Shown one piece after another: positions 57,570 to 64,000 of a DNA stretch of 64,000 nt (its first letter is position 1; each line of letters starts with the position of its first letter). Position numbers and translations under genes: made by a program. The notes under the pieces were generated by a model, which worked only from the letters and a program-made list of their open reading frames with translations, was not told the origin of the DNA and did not search any database. The stretch lies in the NCBI RefSeq assembly GCF_032452875.1, contig NC_083876.1, positions 22,728,001 through 22,792,000 of the forward strand, written 5' to 3'. The DNA comes from Bos javanicus (lineage: Eukaryota > Chordata > Mammalia > Artiodactyla > Bovidae).

Positions 57570-58107
57570 TTAACTATATTGGTCAATATGACACTGCTTC
57601 CACTGTTTGCCTATTTCCCATGAAGTGATGGGGCCAGATGCCATGATCTTAGTTTTCTGAATATTGAGCTTTAATACAACTTTTTCACTCTCCTCTTTCA
57701 CTTTCATCAAGAGGCTTTTGAGTTCCTCTTCACTTTCTGCCATAAGGCTGGTGTCATCTGCATATCTGAGGTTATTGATATTTCTCCCAGCAATCTTGAT
57801 TCCAGCTGGTGCTTCTTCCAGCCCAGCGTTTCTCATGATGTACTCTGCATAGAAGTTAAATAAGCAGGGTGACAACATACAGCCTTGGTGTATGTACTCC
57901 TTTTCCTATCTGGAACCAGTCTATTGTTCCATGTCCAGTTCTAACTATTGCTTCCTGACCTGCATATAGGTTTCTCATGAGGCAGGTCAGGTGGTCTGGT
58001 ATTCCCATCTCTTTCAGAATTCTCCACAATTTATTGTGATCCACACAGTCAAAGTCTTTGGCATGGTCAATAAAGCAGAAATAGATGTTTTTCTGGAGTT
58101 CTCTTGC
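57570..58107 (-). pseudogene. BovB RT remnant in the inverted segment
   Basis: Two frames on the minus strand: ELQKNIYFCFIDHAKDFDCV and HNKLWRILKEMGIPDHLTCL near the junction, then 57570-57878 with NINNLRYADDTSLMAESEEE and NIQKTKIMASGPITSW. The catalytic YADD is intact but a frameshift lies between the frames and the C-terminus is on the other strand. Confidence 0.85.
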
Positions 58108-58700
58108 TATTTTTTGGGGCTCCAAAATCACTGCAGATGGTGATTGCAGCCATGAAATTAAAAGATGGTTACTCCTTGGAAGGAAAGTTATGACCAACCT
58201 AGATAGCATATTAAAAAGCAGAGATATTACTTTGTCAACAAAGGTCCATCTAGTCAAGGCTATGGTTTTTCCAGTAGTCATGTATGGATGTGAGAGTTGG
58301 ACTGTGAAGACAGCTGAGCACCGAAGAATTGATGCTTTTGAAGTGTGGTGTTGGATAAGACTCTTGAGAGTCCCTTGGACTACAAGGAGATTCAACCAGT
58401 CCATCCTAAAGGAGATCAGTCCTGGGTGTTCATTGGAAGGACTGATCCTGAGGCTGAAACTCCAATACTTTGGCCACCTCATGTGAAGAGTTGACTCATT
58501 GGAAAAGACTCTGATGCTGGGAGGGATTGGGGGCAGGAGGAGAAGGGGACAACAGAGGATGAGATGGCTGGATGGCATCGCCGACTCGATGCACATGAGT
58601 TTGGGTAAACTCTGCGAGTTGGTGATAGATAGGGAGGCCTGGCGTGCTGTGATTCATGGGGTCGCAAAGAGTTGGAAACTACTGAGCGACTGAACTGAAC
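57586..58700 (+). mobile_element. BovB with 5' inversion
   Basis: 57586-58107 reads BovB on the minus strand (RT middle, from 'agcaagagaactccag' at the junction back to 'cagtgtca' at the left edge). 58108-58700 reads BovB on the plus strand from 'ttttggggctccaaaatcac' to the terminus 'gactgaactgaactgatg'. In the BovB consensus these two segments are adjacent, separated by only a few bases. The order fits twin-priming, so one 5'-truncated insertion about 1.1 kb long explains both. No target duplication found. Confidence 0.88.
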
Positions 58701-58802
58701 TGATGAAATACATGTCTTGTTTTGATCAACTGTGCACTAATAAGTGTAACGGAAATGAGATTTTAAATTTTAGTAAAATAAAGTGGCATAGGAAATAAAA
58801 AC

Positions 58803-60160
58803 TGTTGTTGTTGTTCAGTGGCTAAGTCACGTGACTCTGTGACCCCCTCCCCACCATTGACTGTAGGACTCCAGGCTCTTCTGTCCTCCACTATCTTTCA
58901 GAGTTTGTTCAAATTCATGTCCTTGAGTTGGTGATGCTATCTACCCACCTTATCCTCTGCCACCCCTTTCTCTTTTTGCCTTCAATCTTTCCCAGGATCA
59001 GGGTCTTTTCCAACGAATCTGTTCTTCGTATCAGGTAGCCAAAGTATTGGGGCTTCAGCTTCAAACATTAGTCCTTCCAATGAATATTCAGGGTTGATTT
59101 TCTTTAGGATTGACTGATTTGATCTCCTTGCAGCCCAAAGGACTTTCAAGACTCTTCTGCACCACCACAGTTCGAAAGTATCAATTCTTTGGTGCTTATT
59201 CATTCCAACTCTCACATCCACACATACCTTTGACTATATGGACCTTTGTCAGCAAAGTGATGTCTCTGTTTTCTAATATGCTAAGTTTGTCATAGCTTTC
59301 CCTTCCAAAAAGCAAGTGTCTTTTAATTTCATGGCTGCAGTCACTATCTGCAGTGATTTTGGAGCCCAATAAAATAAAATCTGTCACTGCTCCCACATAT
59401 TCCCCTTCTACTTGACATTAAGTGATGGGGTCATATGCCATGATCTTAGTTTTTTAATGTTAAATTTCAAGCTGTCTTTTTCACTTTTCTCTTTCACCCT
59501 CATCAGAGGCTCTTTAGGGTCTCTTCACTTTTTGGCATTAGAGTGGTATCGTCTGCATTAGCTGAGGTTGTTGATATTTCTCCTGACAACCTTGATTCCA
59601 GCTTGTGATTCATTCTACCCTGCATCCCACATGATGTACACTGCATAGAAGTTAAATAAGCAGGGTGACAATATACAGCCTTCATGTACATCATTCCCAA
59701 TTTTGAACCAGTCTGTTGTTCCATGTCCAGTTCTAACTGTTGCTTCCTGTCCTGCATGCATGTTTCTCAGGAAACAGGTAAGGTGATCTGGTATTCCCAT
59801 CTCTTTAAGAATTTTCCACAGTCAAAGGCTTTAGCATAGTCAATGAAGCAGACATAGATGTTTTACTGGAATTTCTTTGCTTTCTCGATTATCCAACAAA
59901 TGTTGGCAATTTGATCTCTAGTTCTGCCTTTTCTAAACCTAGTTTGTACATCTGAAAGTTATTAGTTCACATACTCCTGAAGCCTAGCTTGAAGGATTTT
60001 GAACAGTACCTTGTTAGTATGTTAAATAAACACAATTGTGCAGTAGTTTGAGCATTCGTTGGCATTGCCTTTCTTTGGGGTTGGAATGAAAACTGACCTT
60101 TTCCAGAACTGTGGCCACTGCTGAGTTTTCCAAATTTGCTGACATATTGAGTGAAGCACT
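58803..60160 (-). mobile_element. BovB LINE, antisense, older
   Basis: Left edge 'gttgttgttgttcagtggct' is the older BovB 3' end; it runs back to 'gacatattgagtgaagcact' at about 60160. The minus frames contain ADDTTLMPKSEE near 59540 (the tyrosine is replaced: SANADD), and GIPDHLTCFLRNMHAGQE near 59780. Many small indels, more than in the neighbouring copies. Confidence 0.92.
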
Positions 60161-60215
60161 TTTAATTATGGGAAGAGTTGTAATAGACCAGTTAAAACCC
60201 TCCCACCAGGAAATA

Positions 60216-60421
60216 CCATTGTCCCTCAGTATCTGAGGGTGACTTGTTCTAGGTGTCTCTGTGGATACCAATATCCACAGTTGCTCAAGTCCCTTGAAGT
60301 ACAATGAATACAGCCAGCTCTCCATATCTGCGGGTTTCACATCCACAGACTAAAACCACTTTTGATCCACGGTTGGTTGAATCTGAGGATGCAGAAAATG
60401 GCAGATACAGAGGGTCGGCTA
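60216..60421. mobile_element. Tigger-like DNA transposon remnant
   Basis: 'tccctcagtatctgagggtg', 'ggataccaatatccacagtt', 'gctcaagtcccttgaagtac', then 'cagctctccatatctgcggg', 'catccacagactaaaacc' and 'atacagagggtcggctata'. The two ends are inverted repeats of the 'ccctc.gtatc' type seen in Tigger (pogo-like) elements. About 206 bp, no transposase. Confidence 0.65.
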
Positions 60422-60429
60422 TATATTAC

Positions 60430-60738
60430 TATAAATTTTGAAGGAAGAGAGAAATGTACAGATATAGACTTGTGCTTGCCAAGGGGGTGGGGTAGGGAAG
60501 AGAAGGAATGGGAGCTTGGGATTAGCAGAGGCAAAGTATTATATAGTGTGGGTAAACAACAAGGTCCTACTCTATAGCACAGGGAACTATATTCAATATC
60601 TTATGACAAACCATAATGGAAAAGAATGTAAAAAAGAATATATATATACATACATATGCATGTATAACTGAATCACTTTACAGAACAAATGAATACAACA
60701 TTGTAAATCAACTATACTTCAGTAAAATATATATATAT
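60430..60738 (+). mobile_element. L1 3' tail (cetartiodactyl type)
   Basis: 'acagatatagacttgtgctt', 'gccaagggggtggggtaggg', 'caaggtcctactctatagca', 'accataatggaaaagaatgt', 'gtataactgaatcactttac' and 'atcaactatacttcagtaaa'. Ends in an AT-rich run. Confidence 0.9.
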
Positions 60739-61194
60739 CTCAGAAAGAGGAAATGCAAACCTAGCCTAAAATGAAAACTAGAACAATATAAAATTTCCGG
60801 CTATTAATGAAAATCTTATTCTTATATCTTTTAAACAAGTGGTGATGTCTCTCAAATGCTATCTTACTTTGATTCCATACTAGATACATTTAAAATCAAT
60901 GTAAACAATTTTATTTTAAAGTAAAACTGGAAGTTATGCACTCTTCAGGTGATTGTACTTTCTTTTGAAAATGTATACCATTCATTTCTTTTCTTCTAGG
61001 GGTTTTCCTTGGAACATCATAGTGAATACCTAGCACAGTGCAGTGCATGGTTAACATATTGAACTTAACCCAGATGACACAAAGATTTAAAAATACTCTA
61101 ACTACTCCACCCAATTTCATAATATTAGTTGTCAAGTATTTTAATTCTGTTCTTTCTTTAATTCTAACAAATTAGATACAATTTTATACAGATC
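60739..61194. other. Unassigned region
   Basis: About 450 bp with no repeat or gene that I recognise. Confidence 0.45.
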
Positions 61195-61702
61195 ATGTTT
61201 GTTTAGACTTATTTACAAGTTTATCAGTTTCTTTGCTCACTACTCCTTGCGTCCCTTCTGGAATAATCTTTCTTCTTCCTTCAATGCTTCCCTCAAAAGT
61301 TCCTAAGTATAGATCTGTTGATAAATTCTCTTTGTTTTTGGTTATCTGACAATGTCTTTATTTTGCCTTTATTCTTAAAAGCTAGTTTTGGTGGATACAA
61401 GAAAGGTATCTCCCCCCGCCGCCCCCAGCACTTTGAAGATATCATTCCACATTTTTATACTTCTATTGTTGCTATTGAAGTCACTATAGACATCAAATTT
61501 CTAACTGTCTTTTCTCTCTAGGATTTATTTTTGGGTTTTGGTGTTCTAGTTTGATTACAATCTTTCTAGGTGTAAATTTCCTCTGATTTAAACTTCTTGG
61601 TGTAAGTAAATTCATGTCATCCATCAATTCACTATCTATCAGAACATTGCTTCTCCATTCTGTTTATAGTCTCTGTCTGAGATTCAAACCATGCATTTGT
61701 TC

Positions 61703-61822
61703 ACACAGTTTCTCAAACCTCTGGGCGCATATGAACCACCTGGGGAGTTTATTAACTAATGCACATTCAAATTCAAGAATTCATTAGGGATGCTGAGTCT
61801 GAATTCCTGACAATCTTCTAAG
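61703..61822 (+). mobile_element. MER5-like hAT MITE, cut by BovB
   Basis: 'agtttctcaaacctctgggc', 'atatgaaccacctggggagt', 'gatgctgagtctgaattcct' match the MER5 start. The right half is missing at the BovB border. Confidence 0.6.
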
Positions 61823-61826
61823 TGGT

Positions 61827-63142
61827 GGTTGTTGTTGTTCAGTCACTGAGCTGTGTTCTACTCTTTGCCACCTCATGAACAGCAGCATGCCAATCTTCCC
61901 TGTCCTTCAGTGTCTCCCTGAGTTTGCTCAACTTCACGTCCATTGAGTTGGTGATGCCATCCAGCCATCTCATCCTCTGTCATCCCCTTCTCCTCTTGCC
62001 CTCAATCTTTCCCAGCATCAGGGTCTTTTCCAGTGAGTTGGCTCTTCGCATCAAGTGGCCAAAGTATTGGAGTTTCAGCTTCAGCATCAGTCCTTCCAAT
62101 GAATATTCAGGACTGATTTCCTTTAGGATCGACTGGTTCGATCTCCTTGCTGTCCAAGGGACTCTTGAAAGTCTTCTCCAACACCACAGTCAAGAGCATC
62201 AATTCTTCAGCACTCAGCCTTCTTTATGGTCGAACTCTCACATCCATACATGACTTCTGGAAAAATCATAGCTTTGACTATACGGACCTTTCTCTGCTTT
62301 TTCATAAACTGTCTAGGTTTGTCATAACTATTCTTCCAAGGAGCAAGCATTTTTTCAATGTCATGGCTGCAGTCACCATCTGTAGTGATTTTGGAGCTCA
62401 AGAAAATGAAATCTGACACTGTCTCAACATTTTCCCCATTTATTTGCCATGAAGTGATGGGACCAGATGCCATGATCTTAGTTTTCTGAATGTTGAATTT
62501 TAAGCCAACTTTTTCACTCTCCTCTTTCACCTTCATCAAGAGCTCTCTATTTCCTCTTCACTTTCTGCCATTAAAGTGGTATCATCTGCATATCTCAAGT
62601 TGTGGATTCATCCAGCCTGGCAATTTGCATGATGTACTCTGCATATAAGTTAAATAAGCAGGGTGGCAATATACAGCCTTGACATACTCCTTTCCCGATT
62701 TTGAATCAGCCTCTTGTTCCATGTCCAATTCTAACTGTTGCTTCTTGTCCTGCATACAGGTTTCTTAGGAGGCAGGTCAGGTGGTCTGGTATTCCCAACT
62801 CATTAAGAATATTACAGTTTGTTGTGATCCACACAGACAAAGGCTTTAGTGTAGTCAATGAAGCAGAAGTCCATGTTTTTTTTTGAATTCCCTTGCTTTT
62901 TCTATCATCCAGTGTATGTTGGCAATTTGATCTCTGCTTCCTCTGCGTTTCCAGCTTGTACATCTTAAAGTTTTCAGTTCATGTACAGCTGAAGCCTAGC
63001 TTGAAAGAATTGGAGCATAATCTTGCTCTCATGTGAAATGAGTGCAGTTGTACAGTAATTTGAACATTCCTTGGCATTGCTTTTCTTTGGGATTGGAATG
63101 AAAACTGACCTTTTCCAATCCTGTGGCCACTACTGAGTTTTC
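61827..63142 (-). mobile_element. BovB LINE, antisense
   Basis: Left edge 'ggttgttgttgttcagtcac'; right limit 'gtggccactactgagttttc' at about 63142. Minus frames: 62207-62539 with KVKEESEKVGLKFNIQKTKI and FIFLSSKITTDGDCSHDI; 62706-62963 with NILNELGIPDHLTCLLRNLY. The region that should encode YADD (about 62580-62620) carries a deletion, so the catalytic motif is lost. Confidence 0.92.
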
Positions 63143-63467
63143 CGAGTGGAAAACTATTGCTATTGTTCCATATATTACACTTCAAGTAACATGATGTTAC
63201 ACCTTCTCTTCCTAACCTCCACATCTCTTAACATTTCTTTCAGATTTTACACCTCATTACTTCTCTGTGTTGAATTCTAGCTAATTCCCTCAGGTTTGCC
63301 TCCCAGGTAACTATTTCTCTTACCTTATGTTAAATCTGTTCTTTAACCCATCTGTTCATTTTTCAACAATTACACTTTTCATTTCCAAAAATTGTATTTC
63401 ATAATCTTGTATATGTGCCCAGACATTTTATTTTTTGATTTATAGAACAAAAGAATGATATGTGTAT

Positions 63468-63735
63468 GAATGCATTTTATTGGAGTTCAGTTGCTTTACA
63501 ATGTTGTTAGTTTCTGGTGTAAAGCAAAGTGAATCAGCTATACGTATACATAATATCACCTCTATGTCACCATAGAGTATTGAGTAGAGTTCCCTGTGAA
63601 ATACACTAGTTCTTGTTAATTATCTATTCTATATAGAAGTGAGTATATGTCAATTCCAATCTCCCAATTCATCCCCACCACCCTGCCCAGACGTGTCAAA
63701 CAGTGCCTTGGAGCTTGCGCATTTAGGTTATTCCA
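63468..63735 (-). mobile_element. L1 3' tail, antisense
   Basis: 'cattttattggagttcagtt', 'gctttacaatgttgttagtt', 'ttgagtagagttccctgtga' and 'agtgagtatatgtcaattcc' are a reversed L1 3' UTR; 5'-truncated. Confidence 0.85.
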
Positions 63736-63941
63736 TCTTCTATTTTTTTTAATTTTATAGAATATCATTTTATGCTCCACATCTTAACAGAAGTCTATTT
63801 TATTGTTCCCATGTCAAAAGTCTGCAGGGTCTAATACATCATAGATTATCTAGGCTGTCTCACTCATGTAGCTTGTTCCTTTGCATTTTGGCAAATCTTT
63901 GATTGTAGGGTTATATTTGATTGATCTTATTGAGTGGAAGG

Positions 63942-64000
63942 GTTCCCCTGCTGATTCAGCGGTAAAGAATCTGCCTGTTTAAGAAGGGGACGCGGGTTCA
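63942..64000 (+). mobile_element. Bov-tA-type SINE head, runs off the window
   Basis: 'ggttcccctgctgattcagc', 'ggtaaagaatctgcctgttt' and 'gggacgcgggttca' form a tRNA-like head with an A box-like and B box-like region. The rest lies beyond the end of the window. Confidence 0.82.

Larger units (their letters stand above)
61195..63464 (-). mobile_element. Old L1, antisense, interrupted by MER5-like and BovB
   Basis: 'gataaattctctttgttttt', 'atctgacaatgtctttattt', 'tttgaagatatcattccaca', 'tagtttgattacaatctttc' and 'taggtgtaaatttcctctga' follow a reversed L1M non-coding region. After the BovB, 'taaatctgttctttaaccca', 'tctgttcatttttcaacaat' and 'tacacttttcatttccaaaa' continue it. Diverged; borders uncertain. 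Confidence 0.6.

Noticed and set aside
61409..61430. GC-rich patch 'tccccccgccgcccccagc' as a possible Sp1-type promoter element
   Set aside because: Only about 20 bp, inside antisense L1 DNA, with no CpG-rich surroundings.

Overview
The window is nuclear DNA from a ruminant, most likely a bovid. This follows from its dense load of ruminant repeats: BovB (an RTE-type LINE), Bov-A2 and Bov-tA SINEs, CHR-type tRNA-derived SINEs and ruminant L1 3' ends, on top of older mammalian layers (MIR, L2, L1M, MLT1/MST LTRs, MER20/MER5 and Tigger-like DNA transposons). Cattle, sheep, goat and other bovids cannot be told apart from what I can see. I find no protein-coding exon, functional RNA gene, CpG island or CRISPR array. 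The window reads as an intergenic desert or the inside of a very long intron. All family names come from recognising consensus sequence by eye; no library search was run, so subfamily names and outer borders are approximate.

Layout. 1-9.3 kb: a MER20-like element and a MIR, then a very old sense L1M (about 1-7.1 kb) interrupted by two antisense BovB copies and a CHR SINE, then an internally deleted L1 whose 5' UTR is joined to its ORF2 3' region. 9.3-20 kb: mostly unassigned DNA with Bov-A2 copies, a 38-bp perfect palindrome, a MER5-like piece, an L1 fragment abutting a 1.7-kb BovB, and a MIR cut by another BovB. 20-26 kb: one nearly continuous old L1, interrupted by a 47-bp L1 tail, an LTR-like block and a BovB. 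26-33.5 kb: MER5 pieces, a hAT transposase fossil cut by an L1 tail, Bov-A2 copies, a MIR split by Bov-tA, and an MST LTR. 35.3-37.7 kb: two adjacent Bov-tA SINEs, an antisense U2 snRNA fragment, and a three-level nest (L1M, MLT1, Bov-A2). 38-46 kb: sparse, with an LTR-like block, a Bov-tA, an MST LTR split by an L1 tail, L2 and BovB. 46-49.7 kb: one old L1 carrying five SINEs. 51-57.5 kb: a MIR, a BovB with a 20-bp target duplication, an antisense L1 with four SINEs, and an MLT1 LTR broken by a BovB and an L1 that sit next to each other. 57.5-64 kb: a 5'-inverted BovB, two more long BovB copies, a Tigger-like element, L1 pieces and a SINE running off the end.

The elements do not cooperate as a system. 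What the window records well is the order of insertion: several nests can be dated relative to one another by target-site duplications (TSDs) visible in the sequence. The BovB reverse-transcriptase frames still show the YADD catalytic motif in places, but all are broken by frameshifts or truncation. I saw no convincing undescribed biological system. The most unusual objects are the inverted BovB with its chimeric open frame, the U2 fragment with a possible U6-like neighbour, the internally deleted L1 and the long AT palindrome.
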